The notes beneath the pieces were generated by a model that was given only the letters and a program-made list of their open reading frames with translations, did not search any database and was not told the DNA's origin. Shown in pieces: positions 52,761 through 64,000 of a stretch of DNA of 64,000 nt. The first letter of the stretch is position 1; every line of letters starts with the position of its first letter. The position numbers and the translations under genes are program-made. Origin of the DNA: Vanilla planifolia (taxonomy: Eukaryota > Streptophyta > Magnoliopsida > Asparagales > Orchidaceae). The stretch is from assembly GCA_023846275.1 (NCBI GenBank), contig CM043875.1, forward strand, positions 1,237,569 to 1,301,568. Direction: 5' to 3'.

Positions 52761-55700
52761 TTAGTAGGGCTCCACGGGAGCTCTGAACTTAGCTCCGGCA
52801 TAAACGGCAGCGTCGCCAAGCTCTTCCTCAATCCTAAGCAGCTGTGGCAAAAAACAGAACACAGACTTGCTTGCTTTGGTGAACATTCATCATTAATAAC
52901 ATCAATAAAAATGCTTAGGTATTGAACTTGCCTGATTGTACTTAGCAAGGCGTTCGGATCGGCAGGGAGCTCCAGTTTTGATTTGACCCTAGTTTAGAAA
53001 AAAAAAACATAAATTAGGATGAACAACAACTATTAACATAAATATTTCTGGATAAAGAACTCACAGTTGCCAAGCCTACAGCGAGATCAGCAATGAAGGT
53101 ATCCTCGGTTTCGCCACTGAATTGTAAATGATTTATACTTAGTTTGGTGGTTTACTATAAGAGCATATGCAGTGTTTTTTTACCTGCGGTGGCTGGCCAT
53201 TACACCCCATCCTGCACGCTTGGACATCTTCACGGCTTCAATGCTCTCGGTCACTGAGCCTATTTGATTAACCTGAGAACACACAACAAATAAGCAACGA
53301 GAACCGAGCAACAATACCAGAAAGATCATAAATATTACCTTCAAAAGGAGAGCATTGCATGTTTTCTCATTGATTGCCTTGGAAACACGCTGCATGATTC
53401 AAACAAGAAGAACTTGAGGAATGGATCAATTAGACATTTTCGAATCCATTTGTTGAAAACCAAAGAGGTGGAGGATACTGACGGTAGGATTGGTGACGAG
53501 AAGATCATCTCCAACAATCTGCACTTGTTGTCCAATCTCATCGGTTAACTTTGCATAATGTGTCCAGTCGTCCTGATCAAACGGGTCTTCGATGGATACA
53601 ATGGGGTATTCCGATACAAATGATTTGTACAAGTCTTTCAGACTGTCCCCAGATATCTTTTGGGAGCCATCGTTGTTCTACAGAAAGCATGAGAAATAAG
53701 TAAAAGAATGAAAAGAAAAGAAGAATGGCCGCATGTTGAAAAGATTAAAAAGGTGTACCTCCTCCTTGAAATTGAGATCATATGTCTGATCCTTGTCACT
53801 GTAAAACTCGGATGCAGCCACATCCATCCCAATAACAACCTATTGATAAGGGAAAGCAGAACAATAAGGCAACTGAAAACTAGCTGTTCATGAAATAAAT
53901 TGCAAGAGATTGTACCTTGCCAGTATAACCAGCCTTAGCAATTGCAGTCTTCAGCAATTCAAGCCCCTCCTTGTTCTCCTGTATTATGGTTAAATGTCAC
54001 AGGAAACCAAAACTATAAAGCAATCATGAATAAGATACAATATCGAATTCACACAACTCTTCAAACTGTAATGTACTATAATTGTAGTGGAACTTAATTT
54101 TTAGGTTAGCATCACAGAAGAAAGCAAAAATCTCTCAACCAAAATGGTAAGTAAAAGTTTAGTACAATGAGGATCATATAAGATAAATTGAAGTACACGA
54201 TAGAAATGGCCTGAAGTTTAGTTTATTCCAAATGAACTTTACCATTTAATTTCTTTTTCTCGATGTAATGGCACAGAAGACATTACAATTACAGTAAGTA
54301 AATGAGAAATCTTAGATATTCACCATTATTACTTGATGCCAAGACCATAAAATTTTGAAACAGATGGTGGATTCAATGTTAATCAGGTTAAATTGTACTT
54401 CATCTTTGTTATATCTTTTTATTCATGTTTACACCAAGTTGGATTTCTATAATCAATTTCACTGTTTAGACAAAGTGCAAGAGTTATCTGTAATTTCTTG
54501 GGTTGGAAATAATTCTTGTTAATCATGTTGAAGGTTCCAAAGGAACTAATTCTCACAAAATGAACTATATCCAAAAAAGAGCATTGAGTAATCCCCAAAG
54601 GATCTTTTTGCTATGTTCAGTCCTAAAAATGGCCTATTAAGTAATTTTTTAATTTGGTTTGATCCATTCGAAAAATATTACGTATGAATTCTGGCTAATT
54701 TCACGCACAATTATGGGAGCTTTTGTAGCAGTTTGTTGCCCATTTTTTATAATCAATTCTGGCGAATGCCAAACTGTTACATGGCATTGGCACCTTGGAG
54801 ATTGGGGCTTAAAAACTTGAACCCTGATGTTACTTTGTATTTCCTTATGATCTGTCATCCATGTCATTCCAAATGATTGTCGTTTTCTGTTTTATCCTTC
54901 AAATCAATATTTTTCAAAGGAATTTAGCATTCTGTTTTATCCTTCGTCTCAATATTTTCTTAGCATCAATCTTCCAAGCTCCACTTTGATTTGCGCTACT
55001 TATATACTCCAAAAGTCTTTATAGCCACGCAATCTAGGCTAGCACAGATGCCTACAGAGGAAGTTCTATGGAAGTGTACTACAAGGATAACTGACTACTT
55101 ATTTTTCTGGAAAAAAGTCGCTAAAATGCGGGTCTTAGCATAATAGTTTGAGTTGGACACACTGTTAAACAACAATAACTGAAACCTATTAGAACCTTTG
55201 GAACTTGAACAGAGAGCCATAGACGTTCATAAAATCTACATACATGATGGATAAGCTCATAATCTATGGAAGACATTAGAATTCTAAGAGTCTAAATGCA
55301 GAATATTTAACTTCAAATTTCAAAGATAATGACCTAATTTCAATAATTCGAAGTTTATTGGCCAGGAAGCCACCACACCTGAATATTAGGTGCAAAACCA
55401 CCTTCATCCCCAACATTGGTAGCATCTTGACCATACTTCTTCTTAATCACACCCTAAAAGTGCAAGATGAAAATCATTAGAATAGGCAGAAGTATGCTGC
55501 AAAAATGAAGATTGAAATTTGTAAATGGAAAACCTTCTACCTTAAGATTGTGATATACTTCAACACCCATCCTCATGGCTTCCTTGAATGAGGTTGCACC
55601 AACAGGAAGGATCATAAACTCCTGAATTATGATCATAATCAAAACAGAAATAGAAATTGTAGTTACAGCCTTCACTATTAAGAAATTGTTTCAGTAGGGA

Positions 55701-58518
55701 GAAAACAACTCATGTAAAGCAAGCAGAAGTAATTTCAAGGAAAAAGGAACAAATACACATGCCAGAACAAACCACAACTACAGTTAAAGTGATTCTAAAG
55801 ACGCACAAATTTAGAAAACAAAATGAGGCAAATGACTTTACTTGCATTGCGAGCTTGTTTCCAGCATGTGACCCTCCATTGATGACATTAAACGCTGGTA
55901 CAGGCAAAACAAGATTCTTGTTTCCAGCAAGATTGGCGATATGCTGCAAATGGCAGATAGCAACAGTTTTAGAGTAGAAAATGGGAAAGTCTATACATGT
56001 AGTTAGTAGCAAACCTGGTAAAGAGGGATCTTCTTCACTGCAGCTCCAGCTTTGCAAACAGCAAGGGACACCGCCAATATGGCATTTGCACCAAGCTACA
56101 AAAATAAGCAAGTTAAAATGAAAGAACTACTAAAAATGCAGATCAGAAATCAATAAGAAGATAACAGAAACTAAAGAAAAAGAAAAAAGACCACAAAAAA
56201 GAAGACCTTTTGTTTGCACCATCCCCATTGATTCGATGTCCCATCAAGCTCTTGTACCATGTAATTATCAATCTGTGTTTGCTCTGTGGGATCCTGAACA
56301 ATCATAAAGTATATGAGCATCCGACTTTATAAATTTAATCAAGAAAAAACTTGCACACCTTCCCTATCAATGCCGGCCCTATGATTGTGTTCACATTATC
56401 AACCGCCTGAAAAAGCAAAGACACAAGACAGTTCAGGAAAGAAAATTCTCCTATTTCATAAGAAGAAAAAAATTCCAAAAAATTATAATGGTGGCAACTG
56501 TGTTCAATAGAAATAAAAGAGTTGCTTATGCAGTACCTAGTTACATAACATTTCATCAACAAACAAATAATGCAATCACTCTTTTTGTTTCCGAGTAATA
56601 ATAATTCAGTTTCATAGCAGGATAATTGTTTTTTATTTCCCAACAGCACACAGAGAGACAACAAAAAGGACTATATTCATGTTCAGCTACAAATTGGCCA
56701 GGACATAAAAAGCTAGAAGATATAGACTATCAGTATAGAACAATCTGATGCATGGATAACATAAAGTATAATTTTTAGGCCACAAATTTTTAGATGTGAA
56801 AAGCCATATATGTAGGTAAATGCATCGGGTGTAAGCATCGTGCATAAAAACATTCGAAGAATACAAGTAAAAAATCATGAATGAATGAATTCAGTTTTTC
56901 ACACATCATCTAATATAAGATTAGAATCATTCAATCGTTCTAATTAGCATGACTTGGACAGATGGCTTGTCATTGCTTGCATCAGAAGAAATGAAATGAT
57001 TATATAAAAGCTTAAAGATCTGACATAATAAATTTGATTAAAAAATAATTGATTTCTTCTCTAAAAGAACACTGAAATAAATAGATTTCATCCCAGAGAA
57101 ATTTCATTGTTCAGCAAAGAGAAACAATAAAAAATATCATTTTGCAGAACTACAACAAACAAACACCTATTGAACATTAGTACAGTAGTGCTACTTGCCA
57201 TGGAGAAATGAGTGAGGTCATCTAACCTTACGAACACCCTTGCCAAGATATGCAGATCCTCCATCCCTAAGTTCCAAGGCTTCATAGATGCCTGTGATTC
57301 AAAAGAGACAACATGTCAATAATCTAAATATCAGAAAACAGACACATCCCAGATGCCTGTCTACCATAAAGCCAGAAGTTTATTTCATTTAAGAAAACAT
57401 TAAAAGTAAGCATACATATACAAAATGGACAGAGCAGTAAACAAGCCATGTAATATCCAGTGCAAACTTATTAACTTAATTACATTAGTTTATTAATTTC
57501 TTATGACCTACAGTACATTGTGATAATACCTTGAGTTTGATAAGTTTTTAAATTCTTGTTTATTTTCTTTTCTTCTTGCATTCAAGCCGTGCAAGTATTA
57601 CTCAAACCCTAACTAAAGTAAAAAAAATAAAAATAAAAAAAAAACTATAAAAACTAAGCACATTACTTTTCTTAAGAAACATAAACTAATCAGTAAATTT
57701 ACATAGCAATAAGCGCTTCCTCAAACTTTTGGTTCATTTCTTTCGAGCTCTACATCTATAGGTCAAATATCAAATGGTTTCCTTAAGAAAAGCTTTTATT
57801 ATGTTTATACTTCTATCAATACAGCTTATAACAAAGCATAAAATGAAATTTATTTCGAAACATATAGTAAAAATAAGCATTTTTACGTCAAGAAAGCGAT
57901 TAGTCTACTCAGCTTCTTTATAAAAAATTCAGAAATAAATAAAATAAGTATTATGATTGTTAATGACATTTCAAGCTTCATAACTTTGGTTCGATCACGT
58001 ACAATTATCTAAATAACCAAACATAAACGAGCGTTATTTGAAGAAAGATTAACCAGTTCATACGCCTGCAACTATATCAAAAGAAAGAACGGTGCAATTC
58101 ATTTCACTTATTCTCAATAAAAAATCAATAGCAACAGAACAAATAAATATTCGAAATAGAACCAGGAAAGAGATCCATACCTGTGGAGGCACCGCTCGGA
58201 ACAGCAGCCCTTGCAAGAGTCTTGTCGCTGAGACAAACATCCACCTGGCAGAAAATCACGGGACAAAAAAGATCAACAGAAGCAAACTATTATCTCTTAA
58301 CCTTCAAAACAAATCAATAAACAATAACACTACAAATCCACCAACCAAATTCACGCAAAACAAATTCTATCAGTGATCAATCTGATTTACCAAATCGAAA
58401 AAGATCGAACAGAGCACAACAAAATAAAAACTATCTCAGATCTGAGATTAACCTCGACGGTGGGGTTTCCACGGCTATCGAAGATCTGCCTCGCCTTGAC
58501 GGACGTTATCGTCGCCAT
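52761..58518 (-). CDS. ENO: Enolase (2-phosphoglycerate dehydratase), cytosolic, 445 aa
   Basis: Seventeen minus-strand exons: 58518-58453, 58244-58181, 57291-57227, 56406-56359, 56293-56207, 56095-56015, 55943-55842, 55621-55541, 55453-55379, 53978-53916, 53839-53759, 53677-53483, 53389-53339, 53272-53184, 53116-53065, 52988-52932, 52841-52761. They join in frame to 445 residues, the usual cytosolic length. The enzyme converts 2-phosphoglycerate to phosphoenolpyruvate in glycolysis. Motifs: start [27 protein letters not shown] loop, [24 protein letters not shown] and [11 protein letters not shown] (metal-binding acids), signature [23 protein letters not shown] (catalytic His) and [16 protein letters not shown]. 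The end is [13 protein letters not shown]. There is no transit peptide, so it is the cytosolic form. A Met at residue 93 (NYMVQELDG) matches the place where Arabidopsis LOS2 is reported to start the shorter MBP-1 product. The last intron uses a GC donor. Confidence 0.97.
52842..52931 (-). other. GC-AG intron, last intron of enolase
   Basis: On the minus strand the exon ends ...AATCAG and the intron starts GCAAGT and ends CCACAG. CAG|GCAAGT is the classic strong context for a GC donor. Using it joins LAKYNQ to LLRIEEELG exactly; no GT nearby keeps the frame and the conserved sequence. Confidence 0.88.
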
Positions 58519-59315
58519 TTTTCGCTCGATGATTTACCGCTCTTGCTCCTCCACCAGAGAAACCCGAAGCCGTGGGCGTAATTATAGAGGAAGGATGGCC
58601 AATATGGGCCGTTGGATTTGATGAACAGCGACAGAGGTGAGAGAGTCGATGCGGTTCCCTGTCTGCTTATGGTAATCTACAAAGGTGGCTACGTCATGTG
58701 AAATTCGGGCAGATTCAGCAAATGATTCGTTGGAACGTGGCATTATTTCAACAACAACAATACTAAAATTTAAAAATTAATATTTTCCACGAAAACTTTT
58801 TAAATGTAAATGCAAAATTAACATTATCAAAGGGTTAATTTCTAAATACTTTAATAAAGTAAAAGTTTATTGAAAAGAGACACAAATATTCTTGCTTAAT
58901 AACAGAAAAACATAATAATAATTTTATAATTGTCATATATTCATGCAATACAAACAAATATGATTAATTATTTTTTCGATATTTTAGAATTTCTAATAAC
59001 ATAAAATTTATTAAAATTAACATAGTCAGCACACCAATAATATCCTTTTTTTTTATCAAAATTATTTTCATCTCTCACTTAAATCTCTATATAATATTTT
59101 TTTCTTCAAATTTCATCTTGAGCTAACCTCAGTGCACAACTTTGACAAAAAATATCTTAAAGCACAATGTTAAATAATGTAACTATCACAACCCAAACTT
59201 GTCATTTGTTATTTATTATTTATTATTTATTATTTGACATTATTTGATATAAAAAATAGCTAAATAATAAACTTCATATTGAACTAATAAAAGAGTTTAA
59301 AATAGTATATCAATA

Positions 59316-60378
59316 TTTTTATTTTTTTATTCTTTTATGTTCTCCACATAAAATCTTGATATTTAATCATGTTATTATCATGTATTTATAAAAAAACTAT
59401 AATAACTAAATGACAAATTTATATAAACTCAATGATCAATTATGTCAATAATGTAAAACAAAAAGTCATACATCAAGATTTTATTTTAACAAAATTATTA
59501 TTTTTTTATATTTTATTTATTTATTTTTATTTATACTTATGTTAAAATATTATCTTATCTTGTTTGTCACATTTTATTTGAAGATAATTATACTCTCACT
59601 ATTTATTAAAGATATATATTGATGTTTTAAAAAGAATAAACAATATCAAAATTTACTCCTTTTTTAATATAGAATACATCATTTATATATTTCTTTATTT
59701 AAATTTGTTTTTAATAAATAATTACTCATTATCTAATAATTTTTTCATCTCTTTGTTTTTATTTTTTTATTCTTTTATACTCTCCACATAAAAGTTTGAT
59801 ATTTAATCATGTTATTATCATGTATTTATAAAAAATTATAATAACTAAATGACAAATTTATATAAACTCAATGATCAATTATGTCAATAATGTAAAACAA
59901 AAGGTCATACATCAAAATTTTATTTTAATTTTGCTAAGTATGAATTATGTAAATCTAAGTTTTAACTTGTACAACACGTCATCAAATATTCATGTTATAA
60001 AAATGTTATATTATAAATATGTTAAAAACTAAAACACAAATAATATTTGAATAACTATAAGTAATTATATGATATATATATATATATATATATATATATG
60101 ACATTATAATCATTTTATCAAAGTTGTTATTTTTTTATATTTTTATTTATACTCATGTTAAAATATTATCTTATCTTGTTTGTCACATTTTATTTGAAGA
60201 GAATCATACTCTAACTATTTATTAAAGGTATACATTGATATTTTAAAAAGAATAAACAATATCAAAATTTATTCATTTTTTAATATAGAATACATCATCT
60301 ATATATTTATTTATTTATTTAAAATTACTTTTAATAAATAATTACTCATTATCTAATAATTTTTTCATCTCTTTTTAT
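59316..60378 (+). repeat. Tandem duplication, 440-bp unit, second copy split by an insertion
   Basis: Copy 1 is 59316-59757. Copy 2 starts at about 59758: 59761 matches 59321 at an offset of 440, and the match is nearly exact to about 59927. It then breaks for about 190 bp of unrelated AT-rich sequence and resumes at about 60119-60378, matching 59491-59757. The insertion includes the TA run. The small divergence suggests a fairly recent duplication. Confidence 0.85.
60071..60099. repeat. (TA)n microsatellite
   Basis: About 14 TA units inside the insertion that splits the second copy of the 440-bp duplication. Confidence 0.9.
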
Positions 60379-61647
60379 AAAAAATTACTTGATGATCATA
60401 TTTCATTATTATTAATCTTAAAGTCAATAATCTCTTCAATTTTTTCTTGATATCATTAAATTATATCATATTATTACCAGTCTTAATATTTGCCAACATT
60501 TAAAAATTTATAACATGTTATAACGTATCTTTTCATACTTTATATCACTATTCTAAATCATCACCCACTAATAATAATCAACTTATATATCTATATATGC
60601 ATTAGATGTGTTTAACAATTAATATTTCCATTAACTTTATGTAATAAATTAAAAACTCTTCTTTTTATCATGTTATAATACATTTATATATATAAATACA
60701 ATGCTAATTCTTTTCATCTTTACCTTTGAACATTATTAATTTTCAAACATTCATAATATCAATCTCTTGATGTAACAAATAAGATAATAAAAAAAAACAT
60801 ATTTAAAAAAATAATTTGTCTTACATGACACAAATAAGCATACAAAATACTATATCAATACTAATAACATTTATAAAAAAATCAAGCAATCTCACATAAA
60901 ATTTATTATCAATACAAAAAATATCTAAGTAGATCAACATCTATTAATTAAAAAAAAACATTTAACAAACATAAACAAATATTCTCATCTATAAAAGAAA
61001 TTAACTAATCAAATTAAATATCATCATTTGAATTAAATTTAATTTTAAAAAATATTATTCTTAACACCTCAATTATTTACCTCAATATTATAAGTTATTG
61101 AAAGTTTTATCACAACCATTTTTACTTAAAATATATGTTATATAACCAAACACTTTAAAATGACTTAATTCTTGATATAATGAAAATAAAACATAATGCA
61201 AAAAACACCTTTCTTTTTCTAACCATCAAAACACATTTTTTTTAAAATGTCATAAAGAAACAAACATCTTAAATTTTGACAAAAAAATGAAAACACATGC
61301 AACATAGCAATAAATAAAATACTTCAAATAAGAAATATTTTGAATAATTTTCCAAGCACATGTAGATCCATTTCTTGCATTTGCTCGATAGGGTAAAACA
61401 ACTATTATGACAAGCTTTCTAACACAACAATTGGGTAAGGAAAACGGGCCTTAAATGATGAAAAAAAATTCAAGTATGAAAGCCAAGGAACAGGGGATAA
61501 CAACAATGGCCAACACAAGCTTGTTCGTAAATTAAATATGGGAAAACAAAGAGCAGACATAGAATTATAGAACGTACACAAGGAGCACAAAATTCATCTG
61601 TAGTTAAACGTACCTCAAAGCTTAGCTTATGGGAATGATGCCTGGGC

Positions 61648-62681
61648 TCAGCATCCAGACAGAGATATGTTAATATCTGTTATGGAATTCCTAGTTTCGA
61701 GCACCGAAGAATGAAGAGAAGCAGACCAGTTCTCCTCTCTGAAGGAAGATGAGGTTGTGAGGATTGGTTTTGGGGTGGAAGAACTGTGGTGCACTGATTC
61801 AACACCGCAGGGTTCTTCTTTCTCCATGGCAGGCACTGGAACTGTGGTCGAAGGCACGGCAATGGGTGAATCCAGTTTTGGTTGCTTTGTTTTCTGCTCC
61901 AGTTGGTAGCCAGGTAGAAAGCTTCCAACCACAACCTGGAAGAAGGGGAAGAAGAAGAATTAGATGGGGGTTCAATGGCTTCCTTAGAACAAACACATAG
62001 CAGCTGAAATGTTGTTCCTTAGGGACAACATTTCATAACAAAAGAAAGCTGTATCTTCAAACAATTCCATAACTTGATCACAATGTGAAATTGAAGGCCG
62101 ACTGAGAAACCAAACAGAAGCCGTAAAGCTTCAGGTAGGCAAAGAAAGATCTCTTCGGTTTCTCAGTTAGGATGCATGGAATTTTCATCATAAAGCATGA
62201 AATGTTTAAGAAAGCTTTAAGTGCAAAAACATGTCTAAGTAAGCGTTTCATCAGAATGTTTCAATTCCACTAAGAGGATTACATGTTTGATCAATCAAAC
62301 ACAGATTCCATTGGGGTGAACCTAAACAGAACGAAAAATAAACCTTCCTGAATCACATGTGATGGCATAATTAATAATAAGGCTTACAGCTTATCTTCTG
62401 AGAATGTCAATTGAGTAACAACAGCTTGGTTTAGTAGGAAGAAGGCCAAAAGCTCCAGATTTTTAACAACCTTCACAAAAAAGTAAAATATTGGAAGGAT
62501 AAGCATGAGAGTTATTTACCTGTACAGGACTAGCTGCAACCAAAAGACCAGCAATTCCTCCTCCTACGACACGGCCATCGGGGCTTGCCAAAGAGACACT
62601 CATCCCGCCCGATCTGCTTCTTGTATCTCCATTCTCATTTGGCATGAATGATCCAGACAAGGACAAAAGCTCAAACCGTCC
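61648..62681 (-). CDS. AHL: AT-hook motif nuclear-localized (AHL) protein, C-terminal part
   Basis: Two minus-strand exons are visible: 62681-62520 (54 codons) and 61935-61648 (95 codons plus TGA), both borders phase 0 and GT-AG. Together they encode the end of the PPC/DUF296 domain, GRFELLSLSGSF then SGGMSVSLASPDGRVVGGGI, AGLLVAASPVQ and VVVGSFLPGYQLE. A Ser/Pro/Thr-rich tail follows, ending DINISLSGC. AHL proteins bind AT-rich DNA through AT-hooks and oligomerise through the PPC domain in the nucleus, acting in growth and chromatin organisation. The AT-hook(s) and most of the PPC domain must lie in exons beyond position 64000, since none is visible in 62682-64000. Introns within the PPC domain point to the intron-containing AHL clade. 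Start codon not in window. Confidence 0.88.
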
Positions 62682-64000
62682 CTGCTAAATAGCACAAGTA
62701 GTAATGCACAAAGCAAAGAACTTTGGAATATGAAATAGAAAGCTTCATCTAGTCATGAATTACTACTATTTGCTAATACTATCTCGAGTGTTTTAAAAAC
62801 AGCCATGTCACAGCTTCTACAAAATATATTACTACAAAGAGTTAGTCGAAGTTCAGTAAGCCAATAAAAGACCATCTAAACGACCTTCATGCAGACCAAG
62901 AAAAGTTCATTTTACTAATAAAAGGGGATTTCAGATAAAATCATTTGCCTTCCAAATAATAATTTAACACGTTACCTCTTTCAGTTGGGTGAACATAAAG
63001 CTGAATTAACTTGGCAGAACAGAATTATTATACTAGGAGCAAGATCAGACGAACAGAGATAACGGTAATTGTAACGATCTTTTCACTTTGCTTCCACAAT
63101 TTTAACACTTCATACCCATCCTAAGATAAGATCTCACTCATGTATGTGGATGAGTGGGTGGTGGGTGGGGGGTGGGGGTTGTGTCTTTATCCTTTCTACT
63201 CACAATTTCTTAGGTCAAGTAAAGAAAAAATGATTGGGCATCATACCCTTATTTTCTTTGTAGCTTGAGCAAAGCATTCTCAATATTGCCCCATGGTCAT
63301 TATTCTCGAACATGACTGCACTACGAACATGCTTGGGCATTTTACTTAAGGTTGTTCCCAAGATAAGAAATTTTATTACTTTAGTTTTTTGCATGATTAA
63401 GGTTTAAGTGAACCTTTAAAATGGGAAATAACATAAATTTCAATATTGTAACCTTTATAACTTCAAGCATTAGAGTTCTCCTAATATAACATTGGGATAG
63501 TACACCAATTTTCATTTGGATGTGTTGGCAAGAAATCAACAAATCACAAATGTTTATCATGCATTAATTGGCCCAAATGTTGTTACAGGCATACAATAGT
63601 GTGACCATATAGGCAGAGCTTTCCCATGAGTTCGGATCACCATGTTTTCTTTAATAAAATTCTAAAGGTCCAAATAAACTAGTCATATTTAAAGATTGAA
63701 TCATCATAACTATTTCCCCTTTAAAAATGCATTGCCATGACAAAATCCATCTTTTTCAATATGGTTATTGTTACGTTAATCAGATCAAATCACAACAAAC
63801 CAAAATAAATGATACAAAAATTTACATGGAAAACCCAAATGAAAAAAAACCACGTGAGAGCATGAGCAAAAAAAATTATTATAATTAAAGATTACAAAAA
63901 AGTTTTGGAGGAGAAAAAAACTGCCTTAAAATCGCCATAAAACCATAAACCAACATAACATTAATAGACAGGTTTAGGATAAAACGAAACTCGGGGGTTC
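62682..64000 (-). other. Intron of the AHL gene (upstream exons outside window)
   Basis: AT-rich with no PPC- or AT-hook-coding exon on the minus strand. A G-rich GTGGGTGG-type run lies near 63148-63180. It is most simply a long AHL intron. Confidence 0.55.

Larger units (their letters stand above)
58519..61647. other. AT-rich spacer between enolase and the AHL gene
   Basis: The first 180 bp are the enolase 5' UTR/promoter region; I see no clear TATA box. The rest is very AT-rich, with a tandem duplication and a TA microsatellite (both listed). No genes seen. Confidence 0.6.

Noticed and set aside
61680..62000. Overlapping frames on both strands around the AHL last exon.
   Set aside because: Only the frame continuing VVVGSFLPGYQ from a proper acceptor matches the AHL family; the others are shadows.

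Overview
This is a nuclear plant window: genes are split by many GT-AG introns, the spacers are AT-rich, and there are several generations of LTR retrotransposons. The EPSPS protein and the GC-rich 5' ends of several genes look more monocot than eudicot, but I cannot name a species.

Layout. Positions 1-8167 hold a young Ty3/gypsy chromovirus of the Tekay/Del type whose 5' LTR is cut by the window edge. After an AT-rich spacer, 13499-32268 is a gene for a 78-residue membrane protein. Its two coding exons are separated by an 18.5 kb intron containing an old gypsy element with two decayed LTRs (about 15469-20500) and a solo LTR with a perfect 5-bp target duplication (27222-29120). Next on the plus strand come a six-exon DWARF27-like carotenoid isomerase gene (33175-38059), a small GC-rich gene of unknown function (39835-40143) followed by a run of 47 T, a decayed Ty1/copia fragment (about 40935-41790), an eight-exon EPSPS gene (43778-49226) and an intronless PPR gene (50837-52468). 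On the minus strand lie a seventeen-exon cytosolic enolase gene (58518 down to 52761), tail to tail with the PPR gene, and the last two coding exons of an AT-hook (AHL) gene that runs out of the window (62681 down to 61648).

The host genes are housekeeping or developmental and do not form a cluster: shikimate pathway (EPSPS), glycolysis (enolase), organelle RNA processing (PPR), carotenoid/strigolactone-related isomerisation (D27-like) and chromatin binding (AHL).

The most unusual structures are in the retroelements. The Tekay LTR carries three hairpin modules downstream of its TATA box, so they should be in the RNA leader, and their outer stems differ by paired, compensating changes. The solo LTR, from a different element, carries an analogous set of three modules with its own stem covariation. 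The same Tekay LTR holds a GC-rich minisatellite with a 21-bp period, and its two LTRs are almost identical although gag is ruined and the protease is missing. The enolase gene has a GC-AG intron.
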